A stretch of 64,000 nt of DNA from Bifidobacteriaceae bacterium (GCA_031267825.1 JAIRYJ010000023.1:1-64000); one strand, 5' to 3'; positions 33,781 to 44,963 are shown, counted from the stretch's first letter. Made by a program: numbers and translations. Notes: generated from the sequence alone by a model not told the origin.

Positions 33781-33804
33781 GGCGGGTGTTGGACAACACC
33801 CGCC
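33781..33804. promoter_or_regulatory. Perfect 11-bp palindrome ahead of aspS
   Basis: GGCGGGTGTTG and CAACACCCGCC face each other with two bases between. It is 41 bases upstream of the aspS start on the minus strand. It could be an operator or leader hairpin; there is no T-run for termination. Confidence 0.5.
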
Positions 33805-33873
33805 GACCGTGTTGACGCGGTGTGAGTGAAGCTCTCACCAGCGGAAACGCGGCGATAAGGCGCTGGGGGACCG

Positions 33874-33906
33874 CCTAGGAGACTGTCGATCCGACAGTTA
33901 CCTAGG
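33874..33906. terminator. Hairpin just downstream of hisS
   Basis: CCTAGG (33874-33879), ACTGTCG (33882-33888), loop ATC, CGACAGT (33892-33898) and CCTAGG (33901-33906) make a 13-pair stem with one internal 2x2 mismatch. It starts 18 bases past the hisS stop. The lack of a T-run leaves open termination, mRNA-end stabilisation or protein binding. Confidence 0.45.
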
Positions 33907-33923
33907 CTGGGCCGCGGGACGGT

Positions 33924-35363
33924 TCAGGAGTCGGCTGAGGCTCCCAGATCGCGAAACTCGGTTGATTCGCCGGGACCTTGCTCGCTTAGTTGACCGCCAG
34001 GCCGGGCCAAACCGATCGTCAGATCGGCTGGCGGCGGCGTCCAGCGGTCAACCGTGGCCGCCGTTTGAAGACCGCTGCGGATGTCTTTTACCTGGTCCGG
34101 CTCATCTTGTCCGGCCGGAGCGGGGAACCAAACAAACGGTACGCCACGCTGATCAGCGTATTTGATCTGTTTGCCGAACTTCGCGGCGTAAGGCGCCACC
34201 TCAGCCGCGATACCGCGAGCCCGCAACCCAGTGGCCACCGCGTCTGACTTCTCCCGCTCCGCTTCGCTGACCACAGCTACCACCACAACAGCTGGTGAAA
34301 CCCGTTCCGGGATTAGCAGGTTGTCCGCCACAATCCGGCTGACCAGCCGTGATACACCAATCGCTAAACCAACGCCAGGGTAGGTTTGTGACCCTTGGCT
34401 GGCCAGCGAATCGTAACGGCCACCAGAACAAACCGAACCAATCGATTCATGACCCAACCAGACAGTCTCATAGACTGAGCCGGTGTAATAGTCCAGGCCA
34501 CGGGCGATTTTCAAGTCAGCTACCAACATCCCTAGGCGGCGCGCGTTAGCGGCTTTCAACAGGGCCGCCAACTCGGTCAAGCCTTCTTCCATCAGGGCGC
34601 CACCTGACCCAACGGCGGCGGCTAACGACTTGACAGCGGTAACCAATTGGGCGGCATCGGACTGGGTAATCTCAGCCAAGCTGATCATGGCGGCGGCCTG
34701 CCCGGCGGTTAGGCCCGCCCCTTCAAGTCCGCTCTGAACCGCGGCCCAGCCGATCTTGTCGGCTTTGTCGATCCAATGCAGGGTCTGGCGGGCGTCAGGT
34801 AAACCAAGACCTTTGGCGAACCCTTCAGCTAGTTTGCGGTTGGAAGCCAAAACCCGGAACTCGCCCACATTCAGCGCCGCCAGCGCCTCCGCCATGACCA
34901 GCGGTAACTCCACTTCGTAATGGAACGGCAAGTCGCCTTGCCCAATGACATCAAGGTCAGCTTGGTAGAACTCACGGAAACGGCCCTCTTGGGGCCGTTC
35001 GCCACGCCAAACCTTTTGGCATTGGTAACGCTTGAACGGGAAGTCCAGATTCCCGGCGTGTTCCAGGACGTAGCGGGCCAGCGGCACAGTCAAGTCGAAG
35101 TGCAGGCCTAAAGTCCGCTGGTCGATCGTTTGGCTGTCAACGCCGCCCTGTTCTAGGTCTTGCAGACGGCGCAACAAATAGACTTCCTGTGACGTTTCGC
35201 CTTTGCGCAACAGTTGATCTAGCGGCTCGACCGCTCTGGTCTCGATTTCCTGGAAACCATGCAGGCGGAAGACCTGGCACAGCTTGTCAATGACGTGCCG
35301 TTCGACTAGCCGACCGGCCGGGAGCCATTCAGGAAATCCGGACAAGGAGCGGAGACGAGCCAT
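33924..35363 (-). CDS. hisS: Histidyl-tRNA synthetase
   Basis: A class II synthetase of 479 residues charging tRNA(His). Motif 2 region KRYQCQKVWRGERPQEGRFREFYQADLDV, the HisRS-specific ARGLDYYTGSVYE and motif 3 SVCSGGRYDSLA are present, followed by the anticodon-binding domain. ATG 35363 follows GGAAGG, and family similarity begins at LRSLSGFPEWLP; the open frame upstream is not conserved. The C-terminal 40 residues are an extension rich in Pro, Gly and acidic residues. Confidence 0.95.
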   Translation of the reverse strand: MARLRSLSGFPEWLPAGRLVERHVIDKLCQVFRLHGFQEIETRAVEPLDQLLRKGETSQEVYLLRRLQDLEQGGVDSQTIDQRTLGLHFDLTVPLARYVLEHAGNLDFPFKRYQCQKVWRGERPQEGRFREFYQADLDVIGQGDLPFHYEVELPLVMAEALAALNVGEFRVLASNRKLAEGFAKGLGLPDARQTLHWIDKADKIGWAAVQSGLEGAGLTAGQAAAMISLAEITQSDAAQLVTAVKSLAAAVGSGGALMEEGLTELAALLKAANARRLGMLVADLKIARGLDYYTGSVYETVWLGHESIGSVCSGGRYDSLASQGSQTYPGVGLAIGVSRLVSRIVADNLLIPERVSPAVVVVAVVSEAEREKSDAVATGLRARGIAAEVAPYAAKFGKQIKYADQRGVPFVWFPAPAGQDEPDQVKDIRSGLQTAATVDRWTPPPADLTIGLARPGGQLSEQGPGESTEFRDLGASADS

Positions 35364-35507
35364 CCAGGAAGCCTTCCCGACTAGGAGCGGATAGGAGCAG
35401 ATACGTTGACAAGGGTATCGGAGACGTAACAACGCTAGACTTTCGTGGCTGACTATTACGCGGTTTGGCGTGAGTTCGGCAGAAGAGTCTGGCAGGAAAG
35501 GTCCACC

Positions 35508-36320
35508 ATGATGGCGAAGCGCAACTACAAGCGTGAACGTGAACGCAGCAAGGCTTTGGCGCGGCAGCAGCGGATGATTCAAGCGGCCCGGCGCCGGCGG
35601 CGCAACCAGATCATCGCGGGTGTGACAGTGGCCGCGTTGGCGGCTGGTGGGATTGTCACAGCCGTTGTGGTCTCTGTTGTCAACAGCCGTAACGCGCCGG
35701 TTGATTCACCGATCAGTGACTTGACTGATGGCGCTGATCTGACCACACCTGACACTGGCGAAACCCCGGCCAGTGAGCCGGGCCCTAATCCGCGGGCTAG
35801 TTACACGGCGGCGCCGAGTCCGGTTTTGGCTGAGGGACGCGAATGGACCGGCCAGATTCAGACATCGGTTGGGAACTTAGAGATCACCCTGGATGGTGTG
35901 GCGGCACCGCAAGCGACAGCCAACTTTGTGGTTTTGGCGCATGACGGCTACTTTGATGCGACTTCTTGCCACCGGGTGACACTGGGTGAGACTGGAATTT
36001 TGCAATGCGGTTCGGTTACTGGTGATGGCACCGATAATCCGGGCTACCAGTTTGGCCCGTTGGAGAACACCCCGGAAGGTGATGTTTACCCGGTTGGGAC
36101 TATCGCCATGGCCCGCACCCAGGCAGGCGAGGACACTATGGGTTCACAGTTCTTCATTGTTTACCAGGAGTCTGTTTTCCCTGGTGGTTACACCATTTTT
36201 GGGCATGTCACGTCTGGTATTGACATCATTGAAGAGGTCGCCAAGCAGGGCACCACTAACTCAACCATGGACGGCCCGCCGAACACGACAGTTACGATCG
36301 ATCGGATTGAATTACAGTGA
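35508..36320 (+). CDS. Membrane-anchored cyclophilin-type peptidylprolyl isomerase
   Basis: A 270-residue protein. The N-terminal 35 residues are strongly basic, then one transmembrane helix ([21 protein letters not shown]), then a linker of Pro, Asp and Thr, then a cyclophilin domain outside the membrane. Catalytic-site segments are [14 protein letters not shown] and [10 protein letters not shown]. It isomerises Xaa-Pro bonds of exported proteins. AGGAAAGG precedes ATG 35508. It overlaps the DUF349 gene by four bases (GTGA), and is divergent from hisS across 144 bases. Confidence 0.92.
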   Translation: MMAKRNYKRERERSKALARQQRMIQAARRRRRNQIIAGVTVAALAAGGIVTAVVVSVVNSRNAPVDSPISDLTDGADLTTPDTGETPASEPGPNPRASYTAAPSPVLAEGREWTGQIQTSVGNLEITLDGVAAPQATANFVVLAHDGYFDATSCHRVTLGETGILQCGSVTGDGTDNPGYQFGPLENTPEGDVYPVGTIAMARTQAGEDTMGSQFFIVYQESVFPGGYTIFGHVTSGIDIIEEVAKQGTTNSTMDGPPNTTVTIDRIELQ

Positions 36321-38128
36321 ATACCGAATCCGGTGCCAGCGCCACGCCTCTTCCGGCTGACGATGCCGCCGTTACAGTTCCCAGCGCCACCAGCGGTTCA
36401 GTTGATTCGCCCGATGCCGCCCAAGTAGTTACGCCGCCCGCTCCGGTTCCGTTGGAGCTCAGTCCGGAAGTTTCTCCGGAACTGGAGGTAGGTTCTGAGC
36501 CTGAATCAGAACCCGAGCCTGAACCCGAACCAGCCGACGTCACGCCGGAGCCCGAGCCGGAGCCGGAGCCTGAACCCGAACCGGCCGACGTCACGCCGGA
36601 GCCCGAGCTGGAGCCGGAGCCTGAACCGGCCGACGCCACGCCCGAGCTTGAACCAGCCGACGCCACCCCGGAGCCCGAGCTGGAGCCGGAGCCTGAACCC
36701 GAACCGGCCGACGTCACGCCGGAGCCTGAACCGGCCGACGCCGCCCCGGCACCGAAACCAGCCTCCCCCAGTCCCTCCGCCATACCCAGGCCCGGACCTA
36801 GACCTGGTCCCCGCCCAGGTGTTGGGACGGCATCGGGCACAGCTGTGGCAACCCCACCACGCCATTCAGCGGCTGCCATCGCGGCCGCCGCTGAATGGGG
36901 CCGGGTCGAGGCGGACGGCACAGTCTTTGTCCGTGAAGGCAAGTCCGAACGCGCCGTTGGCCAATTCCCTGGCGTACCCGCCGCCGAAGCCCTAGCACTT
37001 TACGCCAAACGGTTCCTCGATCTGGAAGCCCAGGTTGACCTGTTCGAGGCCCGCCTCGAACAGTTAGCCCAGAAAGACATCGACCAGACCCTGTCTAACC
37101 TCAAACAGGCCCTAACCGAGCCAGCCGCCGTCGGTGACCTGGTGGCTTTGCGGGCCAAATACCGGGCCGTCAAAGCCCACGCCAGCCTGGTGCGCCAGCG
37201 GATCGAAGCCGACCGGGCGGCCGCCAGAACCCAGGCCCTGGAGGAACGGACCGCCATGGTGACCGAAGCCGAAGCTCTGGCCGGTCAGGACGCCGAACAG
37301 ATCAACTGGAAACACACCTCAAACCGGTTACGGGAAATCCTCGACGCTTGGCGTGAAGCCCAACGTTCCGGCCCGAAGATTGATCACGACATCGAAGACG
37401 AACTGTGGAAACGCTACTCGCACGCTCGTGCCACCATCGACCGCAAACGGCGAGCCTACTTCGCTGAACTCGACAAACGGCAAGGCGCGGCCAAGTCAGC
37501 CAAGGAACAAATCGTCGCCGAAGCCGAGAAACTAGCGACATCACAAGACTGGGGTAACACCGGGCGCGAGTTCCGTAACCTGATGGATCGCTGGCGGGCC
37601 GCCGGACGGATCGGCCGACGCGAAGATGACGCTCTGTGGGAACGGTTCCGGGCGGCCCAGGAAAGGTTCTTCCAGTCACGTGACGCCCAGCATGCCGCCA
37701 ACGACGCTGAACGCGAATCCAACCTGCAAGCCAAGCTAGCCATCCTAGAAGAAGCCGAAAAGCTGCTTCCGGTGACCGATTTGAAGGCCGCCAAAGCCAA
37801 GCTGCGCCAGTTACAGGACCGCTGGGACAAGATCGGTCATGTGCCGCGAAAGGACGCCGATACGGTTGAGCAGCGCATGAAGACAGTTGAGGACGCCATC
37901 CGGGCTGAAGAAGACCGCACTTGGCGGCGCTCCAACCCTGAAACGATCGCCCGCATGAGTTCTATGACATCACAGCTTGAAGCGGTCATCGAAGGTTTGG
38001 AAAAGAAACTCGTCAAGGTTCGGGCGACCGGTGATGAGACCTCAATCGCGGCGCTTGAAGAAGACATCAAGAGCCGTAAGTTGATGCTGCATAACTTGCG
38101 TCAGTCGGCCGGGCGCGGCTGGGAATAG
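36317..38128 (+). CDS. DUF349 coiled-coil protein
   Basis: A 603-residue protein. About residues 55-145 are a Glu/Pro tract (repeating [15 protein letters not shown]), followed by a Pro/Arg stretch. The rest is charged helix with DUF349 repeats, each marked by a Trp in a sequence such as [31 protein letters not shown] and [19 protein letters not shown]349 proteins are widespread in Actinobacteria without a settled role. It uses a GTG start overlapping the cyclophilin stop. Very similar coding repeats at 36500-36740 make the gene prone to length change. Confidence 0.88.
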   Translation: MNTESGASATPLPADDAAVTVPSATSGSVDSPDAAQVVTPPAPVPLELSPEVSPELEVGSEPESEPEPEPEPADVTPEPEPEPEPEPEPADVTPEPELEPEPEPADATPELEPADATPEPELEPEPEPEPADVTPEPEPADAAPAPKPASPSPSAIPRPGPRPGPRPGVGTASGTAVATPPRHSAAAIAAAAEWGRVEADGTVFVREGKSERAVGQFPGVPAAEALALYAKRFLDLEAQVDLFEARLEQLAQKDIDQTLSNLKQALTEPAAVGDLVALRAKYRAVKAHASLVRQRIEADRAAARTQALEERTAMVTEAEALAGQDAEQINWKHTSNRLREILDAWREAQRSGPKIDHDIEDELWKRYSHARATIDRKRRAYFAELDKRQGAAKSAKEQIVAEAEKLATSQDWGNTGREFRNLMDRWRAAGRIGRREDDALWERFRAAQERFFQSRDAQHAANDAERESNLQAKLAILEEAEKLLPVTDLKAAKAKLRQLQDRWDKIGHVPRKDADTVEQRMKTVEDAIRAEEDRTWRRSNPETIARMSSMTSQLEAVIEGLEKKLVKVRATGDETSIAALEEDIKSRKLMLHNLRQSAGRGWE

Positions 38129-38139
38129 CGGTCAACCGG

Positions 38140-38205
38140 CTGGCTAGTCAGCCATAAGCGGGACGCTAGCTGGTTAGCCATAAGCGGGCCGTTAGCTGGT
38201 TAGCC
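38140..38205. repeat. 26-bp tandem repeat between convergent genes
   Basis: The word GCCATAAGCGGG recurs with a 26-base period (38151 and 38177), with GCTGGTTAGCC around it, and continues into the last codons of relA. It occupies the 71-base gap between the DUF349 gene and relA. Confidence 0.65.
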
Positions 38206-40494
38206 GACGTGGCGTTGCCCTGAGCCGGTGATGCGGTAGGCGTCAAACACGCCATCAACCCGCCGGACGGCGGCCAGGATAGCGTCAAGATGTGACGTGT
38301 CAGCCAGTTCGAACATGAACCGGTTGATCGCTACCCGGTCCTTGGTGGTGGAAACTTCGGCCGACAAAATGTTGACATGCGATTCTGACAGCGCCCGGGT
38401 GACATCCGACAACAGATGGCGCCGGTCAAGCGCCTCAACCTGGATTTGCACCCGGTAAGCCCCTTGCGGATGCTCCCGCCAGGCGACCGTCACCCGCCGT
38501 TCCGGTGCGGCCTGGAGTGAGGCCGCCAAGTTGGCGCAGTCTTGGCGATGAACTGAAACACCAGATCCGCGGGTCACAAAACCGGTTATAGCGTCCGGCG
38601 GAACCGGCGTACAACACAACGCCAGCTTCACCCAAACATCATCATGGCCTTCAACCACCACTCCCGGATCGGCTTGGCCCGGTTCACCAGCCCGCCGCCC
38701 AGACAACCCTGGCCGGGTGACTTCAACAATCTCTTCCTCGTTACCGGCCGCCCCACCAACCGCTCGGAGCAGTTTTTCGACCATTGAGTGAGCTGCGAAA
38801 CGGCCTTCACCGACCGCCGCGTACAAGGCTGACACATCAGGAAAACGCAGCTCATTGGCTAAAGCCACCAATGATTCGTGTGTCATCAGGCGTTGCAACG
38901 GTAGATGCTGTTTGCGCATCTCTTTGCCGATCAAGTCACGGCCGTGTTCAACCGCCTCCTCGCGCCGTTCACGGGTGAACCATTGGCGGATTTTGTTCCG
39001 CGCCCGGGGTGAACGGACAAACGCCAGCCAGTCACGCGACGGCCCGTGTTCTGGTGATTTAGATGTGAAAACCTCAACCACATCACCGGTTTGGAGTTCT
39101 GTATCAAAGGACACCAGACGTGAGTTGACGCGTGCGCCAACCATGTGATGCCCAACCTCAGTGTGGACCGCGTAAGCGAAGTCAACCGGGGTGGCTCCTG
39201 ATGGCAAAGCTAAGACATCACCTTTAGGTGTGAAAACGTAGGTTTCAGCACTGCTGATCTCATAGCGCAAAGAGTCAAGGAACTCGCCCGGGTCTTGGGT
39301 TTCACGCTGCCAGTCAACTAGTTGCCGCAGCCAGTCCATTTCTGTGCCACCGGTCGCTTTACCAGCTTGGTCTTCTTTGTATTTCCAGTGGGCCGCTACC
39401 CCATAAACACTGCGCCGGTGCATTTCATGGGTTCTGATCTGGATTTCGACTGGTTTACCGGAAGGCCCAATAACGGTGGTGTGGAGCGACTGGTACATGT
39501 TGAACTTCGGCATCGCGATGTAATCTTTAAACCGCCCCGGCACCGGATTCCAGCGGGCGTGCATCGCCCCGAGAGCGGCATAACAATCACGGACCGAATC
39601 AACTAGAATACGCACACCAACTAGGTCGTAAATCTCAGCGAAATCACGTCCCCGGACAATCATTTTCTGGTAAATCGAATAATAGTGTTTTGGTCTGCCG
39701 GTCACGATGGCTTTGATTTTGTTGGTCCGCAAATCGGCTTTGACCTGCTCTGATACAACCCGCAAGTATTCGTCGCGGGCTGGTGCGCGTTCCGCTACAA
39801 CCCGCACTACCTCTTCATAAACCTGTGGATGCAAGGTCGCGAAAGCTAGATCTTCAAGCTCCCATTTTATGGAGTTCATACCTAGCCGGTGAGCCAACGG
39901 CGCGTAGATTTCAAGAGTTTCGCGGGCTTTGATTTCAGCTGATTCCGCCGGGACATATTTCCAAGTCCGAGCATTATGTAACCGGTCAGCTAGTTTAATC
40001 AACAACACTCTGATGTCTCTGGCTGTAGCCACAACCATTTTACGAACAGTTTCTGACTGGGCCGCCTCACCGTAGCTGACTTTATCTAATTTGGTGACGC
40101 CATCGACCATCAAGGCGATCTCATCACCGAACTCATGGCGGAGATCCTCCAGCTCATAATCAGTGTCTTCAACGGTGTCATGTAATAGGGCCGCCGCCAG
40201 AGTTGACGGGGTCAAACCCAGCTCCGCCAAAATGGTGGCGACCGCGACCGGATGGGTGATGTACGGTTCGCCGTTCTTCCGGACTTGACCCTGATGCACC
40301 CGCTCAGCCACGGCGTAGGCCCGTTCAACGAGTTCGGTTGAGGCTTTAGGGTGGGACGCCCGCAAGGCCGCCAGAACCGGTTCAAGGGCCGCAGGAGGCG
40401 CCTGATGAGGCCGGAAACCAGGTAACCAGGAAAGCGGGCCAGTGTGCTGGCTGATTTCAACCGCGGTGCGGTCAGTCGTGTCAGCTTCAGCCAT
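38200..40494 (-). CDS. relA: Bifunctional (p)ppGpp synthetase/hydrolase
   Basis: Long RSH protein of 764 residues that makes and degrades the stringent-response alarmone. The HD hydrolase domain contains [14 protein letters not shown] and [11 protein letters not shown] with intact His-Asp. The synthetase domain has [25 protein letters not shown] and [19 protein letters not shown] ([22 protein letters not shown]), zinc-finger-like and C-terminal ACT domains follow. Both catalytic halves look intact. It is downstream of apt, 133 bases away, with the usual actinobacterial order secD-secF-apt-relA. Confidence 0.97.
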   Translation of the reverse strand: MAEADTTDRTAVEISQHTGPLSWLPGFRPHQAPPAALEPVLAALRASHPKASTELVERAYAVAERVHQGQVRKNGEPYITHPVAVATILAELGLTPSTLAAALLHDTVEDTDYELEDLRHEFGDEIALMVDGVTKLDKVSYGEAAQSETVRKMVVATARDIRVLLIKLADRLHNARTWKYVPAESAEIKARETLEIYAPLAHRLGMNSIKWELEDLAFATLHPQVYEEVVRVVAERAPARDEYLRVVSEQVKADLRTNKIKAIVTGRPKHYYSIYQKMIVRGRDFAEIYDLVGVRILVDSVRDCYAALGAMHARWNPVPGRFKDYIAMPKFNMYQSLHTTVIGPSGKPVEIQIRTHEMHRRSVYGVAAHWKYKEDQAGKATGGTEMDWLRQLVDWQRETQDPGEFLDSLRYEISSAETYVFTPKGDVLALPSGATPVDFAYAVHTEVGHHMVGARVNSRLVSFDTELQTGDVVEVFTSKSPEHGPSRDWLAFVRSPRARNKIRQWFTRERREEAVEHGRDLIGKEMRKQHLPLQRLMTHESLVALANELRFPDVSALYAAVGEGRFAAHSMVEKLLRAVGGAAGNEEEIVEVTRPGLSGRRAGEPGQADPGVVVEGHDDVWVKLALCCTPVPPDAITGFVTRGSGVSVHRQDCANLAASLQAAPERRVTVAWREHPQGAYRVQIQVEALDRRHLLSDVTRALSESHVNILSAEVSTTKDRVAINRFMFELADTSHLDAILAAVRRVDGVFDAYRITGSGQRHVG

Positions 40495-40627
40495 AGATCA
40501 ATCCTATGACCGCCGTCCAACGGCCCGCCCGGTGGGTCCGATTCAGCACCACCCTTGGCGGGCGATCAGACAACCGCCACAATGTGGTTTGACCGGTTCG
40601 CTAAATCGACTGAGCCCTGGCGAACGG

Positions 40628-41155
40628 TCAGGGAACTGTCACAATGCAGTCGATGTTGCGCCCAGCTAGCTTGCTGCGACCATGCAAACTGGCCAGCTCA
40701 ATCAGGAAAGACAAACCGGCCACTTTAGCTCCAGCCCGTTCCAGCAGGTCAGCCGCCGCAGCAGCGGTACCACCAGTCGCCAGGATGTCATCCATGATGA
40801 CAACCCGGGTGCCCTGCTGGATGGCGTCCTCATGCATTTCGAGGCTAGCTTCGCCGTATTCCAAGGCGTATGACTCGCGCAGCGTAATGCCAGGTAGTTT
40901 GCCTGGTTTGCGTAAAGGCACAAACCCAAGCCCAGATTGCAAAGCGGCCGGCGCCGCCAGAATAAAGCCGCGGGCTTCGATCCCAACAACCAGTTCCGCC
41001 CCTAGACGTTCCACCAAATCACCAAGGTATTCAATGGTCCGGCCAAAAGCTGAAGCATTCGCCAACAGCGGAGTGATGTCCTTGAAAACAATCCCCGGCT
41101 GAGGGAAATCAGGAATATCCCGCAAATGGGTTTTAACCAAGTCGCCTACACTCAT
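40628..41155 (-). CDS. apt: Adenine phosphoribosyltransferase
   Basis: A 175-residue type I phosphoribosyltransferase making AMP from adenine and PRPP. It has FPQPGIVFKDITPLL at the start, GIEARGFILAAPAA, and the PRPP-binding loop VVIMDDILATGGTAAAA. It overlaps the secF stop by four bases, so it is translated with the secDF operon. Confidence 0.96.
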   Translation of the reverse strand: MSVGDLVKTHLRDIPDFPQPGIVFKDITPLLANASAFGRTIEYLGDLVERLGAELVVGIEARGFILAAPAALQSGLGFVPLRKPGKLPGITLRESYALEYGEASLEMHEDAIQQGTRVVIMDDILATGGTAAAAADLLERAGAKVAGLSFLIELASLHGRSKLAGRNIDCIVTVP

Positions 41156-42255
41156 CGCCCTGACCTCGGCTTGCGGCGCGGTTGCGCCTCTCGTCCTTGA
41201 TGTTCCCCGGCCCGGACCGCCCCAAGACCAGACAGCGCCGCCAGGCCAGTGCCATCAGATTGGCCGGCCGCCACGGCCGCCGCCCGCTTCTGCTTAACCA
41301 ACGCCGTGTGAGCCGCCAATTTCGGTTCCTTCATCCGTAAAGCCACTTCCAGTGGTGTAGCCAAGAAGATCGAAGAATAAGTACCGGCCAGCATGCCAAT
41401 GAACAAAGCCAGCGAAATGTCCTGCAGTGAAGACGGCCCCAACATGGCCCAGCCGATGAACAGAATCGCGGCCACCGGCAGCACCGCCACCACCGACGTG
41501 TTGATTGAACGCACCATGGTCTGGTTAACCGCCAAGTTAGCCGCCTCACCGTAGGTGTATTGCGTCTGATCAGTCACGCCGTGAGTGTTCTCACGGACTT
41601 TGTCGAACACCACCACCGTGTCATACATCGAATAGCCCAAGACTGTCAGGAAACCAATCAACGTGGCGGGTGTGACCTCAAAACCAACCGCCGCGTAAAC
41701 ACCAACAGTCACAATCAGATCGTGCAGCAGCGCCGTGATAGCGGCCACCGCCATAGCCCAGTTGCGGAAATAGCCCACCATCGCGACAGCTACTAGCGCC
41801 AAGAAGATGATCGAACCACGGATCGCTTTACCTGAGACGTCAGTTCCCCACGAAGCTGAAACCATCTGGTTGGAGACGTTCTCAACCGCTACCTGATAAG
41901 TCTCAGCCAACCTTTCACGCAGTTCAACTGTCTGATCTGTGGTTAGCCGGACGGTTTGGACACGAACCCCGCCAGCCGCCAGTGAAGTGATCTTCGGTGC
42001 GGCGTCAGCTCCGAGAACCTCATGGACCGTGTCGATGGCGGGCTGTTGTTCAGCGCTGGTAGTTCCAGTGACACGGAACTCAGTCCCACCAACGAACTCC
42101 ATCCCCAAGGTCAGACCAGGTTTGAACAGCAACAGACCACAAACAACCACCACCCCGGCCGCTACCAGCAGCCAGACCCGGATCTTAGGTACCACCTGGT
42201 AGGAACGCCGCCCGGTGTACAGGTCATTACCCCAGCCCGCAAATCCGCGCGCCAT
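41152..42255 (-). CDS. secF: Protein translocase subunit SecF
   Basis: A 367-residue partner of SecD in the SecDF complex that uses the proton gradient to pull proteins across the membrane. Six helices are visible; GMEFVGGTEFRVT is the conserved first periplasmic start, and FLTVLGYSMYDTVVVFDKVREN is the family signature in helices 4-5. The C-terminal 60 residues are basic and Gly/Ala-rich. The stop of secD and start of secF share one base (TGATG). Confidence 0.96.
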   Translation of the reverse strand: MARGFAGWGNDLYTGRRSYQVVPKIRVWLLVAAGVVVVCGLLLFKPGLTLGMEFVGGTEFRVTGTTSAEQQPAIDTVHEVLGADAAPKITSLAAGGVRVQTVRLTTDQTVELRERLAETYQVAVENVSNQMVSASWGTDVSGKAIRGSIIFLALVAVAMVGYFRNWAMAVAAITALLHDLIVTVGVYAAVGFEVTPATLIGFLTVLGYSMYDTVVVFDKVRENTHGVTDQTQYTYGEAANLAVNQTMVRSINTSVVAVLPVAAILFIGWAMLGPSSLQDISLALFIGMLAGTYSSIFLATPLEVALRMKEPKLAAHTALVKQKRAAAVAAGQSDGTGLAALSGLGAVRAGEHQGREAQPRRKPRSGR

Positions 42256-44390
42256 CAGCCTTCACCTCCATCCGGCTCGGAGCCGTTAGTTCGGGTTTCG
42301 TCAGCCGCCCGTCGTTTGCGTTCGGCGATCGATAAGCCGGCCTCACCTGGGACCCTCTCAGCCACAACGGTGGTTGTTTTCTTCTTGTCCGATGCCGCCG
42401 GTTCGGCTCCCGGCACCGGTTCGGCTGCGGTGGCCGCGTCAGGTGTGGTAACGGCGCCAACCGCCCGGAACTGCCCCCGGCCGGCGTAACGCACGGCGCC
42501 CGGAGCCCCCAGACGGTACGGGTCAAGACCAGACCACGGGTGACCGTCAGCCCAGTACTTGAAACGGCTGAGCAGAACAACTGTCGGATGGGTGAACAAG
42601 ATCACAACCACCAGGTCCATCACCGTGGTCAAACCTAAGGTGAAGGCGAAGCCGCGGACACCACCAACCGCGACCAGGTAAAGCACAACGGCGGCCAAGA
42701 AGTTGACACCATCTGAGGCGATAATTGTGCGCCGGGCCCTGACCCAGGCCAAGTCAACGGCTTGGCTCAAACCACGCCCAACGCGCAGCTCGTCACGTAT
42801 TCGCTCAAAATAAACAATGAACGAGTCCGCTGTGATACCGATCGCCACAATCATGCCGGCCACACCAGCCAGCGACAGGCGGTAACCCTGCAACCAGCCC
42901 AGCAGGACGATCGTTCCGTAGGAGATACCAGTCGCCAAGATCAGTGACAGCATTGTCACAACCGACAGTGAACGGTATTGGAAGAACGAATAAATGAAGA
43001 CCGCGATCAAACCGATCAGTCCAGACCACAGACCAATTCTGAGCTGATCAGACCCAGCCGTAGCGGAAATCTGGTCTTGCGAATCGACATTGAAGTTGAT
43101 CGGCAAAGAACCGAAAGACAACTGCCCGGCCAGTGTCTTAGAACTGGCCTGGGTGAAAGTGCCGGAGATTTCTGCCCGGCCTGAGGGGATCGCACCATTG
43201 CAAACCTCCGGAGCCGACACGACGACATCGTCCAAGACAATCGCGAACTGGCGCCGCGGATCTTCGGCTGACTGCTGGCAAGTCGTGTTGAGCCGTTCGG
43301 TGACGGCGCCGAACTGCCTGCCGCCGGCCGTGTTGAACTCAATCGCCACCACCCATTGGCCGGTGGTGTTGCCTTGCGAGGTGGTTCCCATCAGGTTCTG
43401 GGCGTTGTCTAACTCTGAACCTTCAACCATGACTGGCCCCAGGATGAAGGCTTGAGAACCGTCATCGTTGCAGGTCACGAGCGCTTTATCAGGATCGGAT
43501 GGCTCGTTACCGCGGGCTGAACCGACCATGGAGCAGTTGACTGTCTGAGCGATGATCTGAGCTTTGGCGGTCGCTTCGGGGGTGCCGCTGGCGACCGCCT
43601 GCTGCACGTCAGCTTCAGTGCCTTCAAGCAGGTAGGCGTAATCCTCGATGATCTGGGAGTAGACGATCGATTCGTCCAAGGCGTTGTCAAGCCGGTAAGT
43701 GTAGGCCGCGTCGGGCGGCACTGGCAGGAAACCGGTTGTCTCATCAACTTTTGAGGTTGGGGTTGGCGCTGGTGCTGGTGCGGAGCTGGTGTCGGGCGTT
43801 GGAGAGGCCTCCGGGGTGGCTGACTCCTCTGGGGTGGCTGACTCCTCCGGGGTGGCTGACTCCTCAGGGTTAGCTGACTCCTCAGGGTTAGCTGACTCTT
43901 CTGGGTTGGCTGATTCTTCGGGGGTCGGCGAAGGCGAATAAGTTGGATTCGGATAATCGCGTGAAGCCCACGACGCCACCTGCGACTGGGTCGCACCAAC
44001 GACATACAACACAGTCCTAAATGACATCTTGGCGGACTTAGTCACCAAATCAAGATCATCTTGACTCGGGTTACCCGGAATTGACACCACAATGTTGTTA
44101 TTGCCTTGCCGGGCGATCTCCGCCTCAGCCACACCTTGGGCGTCAACCCGGGACCGGATAATGTCAATCGCCCGGTCAATCTGTTCAACTGTCACCTGCT
44201 GGCCCGCCTGAGCCGCCTGAGGCGTCAACACCAGCTGGGTGCCACCTTCTAGGTCAAGCGCGAACTTCGGCAAGAAAGTTGTTTTGCCTTGGGCTAAGCC
44301 AACACCGATACTGCCAAATATGGCTGCTATCAGCACAAACAAAACGATCAATGACCGCCCAGGCCGGGTCTTTTTGGAATATGTTGCCAC
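42255..44390 (-). CDS. secD: Protein translocase subunit SecD
   Basis: The 711-residue larger SecDF subunit. The N-terminal helix is followed by FALDLEGGTQLVLTP, then the P1 domain, and six C-terminal helices with GIVIAIGITADSF-like MIVAIGITADSFIVYFERIRDELR. Inside the periplasmic P1 region, at about residues 155-210, is an insert of seven EESAxP units (EESANP, EESATP) followed by a Pro/Thr/Ala stretch. A 50-residue low-complexity tail contains KKKTTT. Core motifs are intact. Confidence 0.95.
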   Translation of the reverse strand: MATYSKKTRPGRSLIVLFVLIAAIFGSIGVGLAQGKTTFLPKFALDLEGGTQLVLTPQAAQAGQQVTVEQIDRAIDIIRSRVDAQGVAEAEIARQGNNNIVVSIPGNPSQDDLDLVTKSAKMSFRTVLYVVGATQSQVASWASRDYPNPTYSPSPTPEESANPEESANPEESANPEESATPEESATPEESATPEASPTPDTSSAPAPAPTPTSKVDETTGFLPVPPDAAYTYRLDNALDESIVYSQIIEDYAYLLEGTEADVQQAVASGTPEATAKAQIIAQTVNCSMVGSARGNEPSDPDKALVTCNDDGSQAFILGPVMVEGSELDNAQNLMGTTSQGNTTGQWVVAIEFNTAGGRQFGAVTERLNTTCQQSAEDPRRQFAIVLDDVVVSAPEVCNGAIPSGRAEISGTFTQASSKTLAGQLSFGSLPINFNVDSQDQISATAGSDQLRIGLWSGLIGLIAVFIYSFFQYRSLSVVTMLSLILATGISYGTIVLLGWLQGYRLSLAGVAGMIVAIGITADSFIVYFERIRDELRVGRGLSQAVDLAWVRARRTIIASDGVNFLAAVVLYLVAVGGVRGFAFTLGLTTVMDLVVVILFTHPTVVLLSRFKYWADGHPWSGLDPYRLGAPGAVRYAGRGQFRAVGAVTTPDAATAAEPVPGAEPAASDKKKTTTVVAERVPGEAGLSIAERKRRAADETRTNGSEPDGGEG

Positions 44391-44438
44391 CGGGTTGCTT
44401 CTTCCTTTGGACTTAGTTCACGATCAATCAGGCCAAAA

Positions 44439-44963
44439 CTATTCGGCCTCATCCTCCGATGGATCCGCTTGGCTGGCTGGCTCGTTGACACCAGGTTCCG
44501 ACGCGGCCTCTTCGGCGGCATCTTCCCCGGCGTCTTCGGCTGGCGCGTCATCCCCGGCGCCGCCCAGGTCTTCATCCTCAGCCGCCAGGTCTTCATCCTC
44601 AGCCGCCAACGGCTCCAGCATCGCGCCCCACTCCTCATCCGAAAGCTGGGACCGGATAGCGCGCCGAACATAAGCCGACTCATCACCAGATGGTGACATC
44701 AGTGTCACCACATCGCCTTGGATACCGGTCACCACACCAATCATCCCGCCAGCCGTCATGACGCGCTGGCCTGGGCCCAAACTGTCACGGAAATCAGCTT
44801 GCTGTTGCTGCTGTTTCTTGTTGCGGCGTGACATGAAAAACATCAATCCGATCATGCCAACCAAGAAAATGACCCAAATGAAGTTGCTGCTACCACCACC
44901 AGGGGTCGGCAGGGGCGTTTCGGTCTCGCCTTCGGCCAGCAGGCCAGCCAGGTAAGTAATCAA
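44439..44963 (-). CDS. yajC: Preprotein translocase subunit YajC
   Basis: A 174-residue protein, long for this family (about 110). One helix (FIWVIFLVGMIGLMFFMSRRNKKQQQQ) is followed by the conserved GQRVMTAGGMIGVVTGIQGDVVTL. The last 70 residues are acidic and repetitive, with EDEDLAAEDEDL and many Glu/Ala. It associates with SecDF. It lies 48 bases before secD and after an intrinsic terminator that separates it from ruvB. Confidence 0.93.
   Translation of the reverse strand: MITYLAGLLAEGETETPLPTPGGGSSNFIWVIFLVGMIGLMFFMSRRNKKQQQQQADFRDSLGPGQRVMTAGGMIGVVTGIQGDVVTLMSPSGDESAYVRRAIRSQLSDEEWGAMLEPLAAEDEDLAAEDEDLGGAGDDAPAEDAGEDAAEEAASEPGVNEPASQADPSEDEAE

Noticed and set aside
43790-43935. Short repeats in secD resembling an array
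   Set aside because: They encode EESAxP units in frame; not CRISPR.
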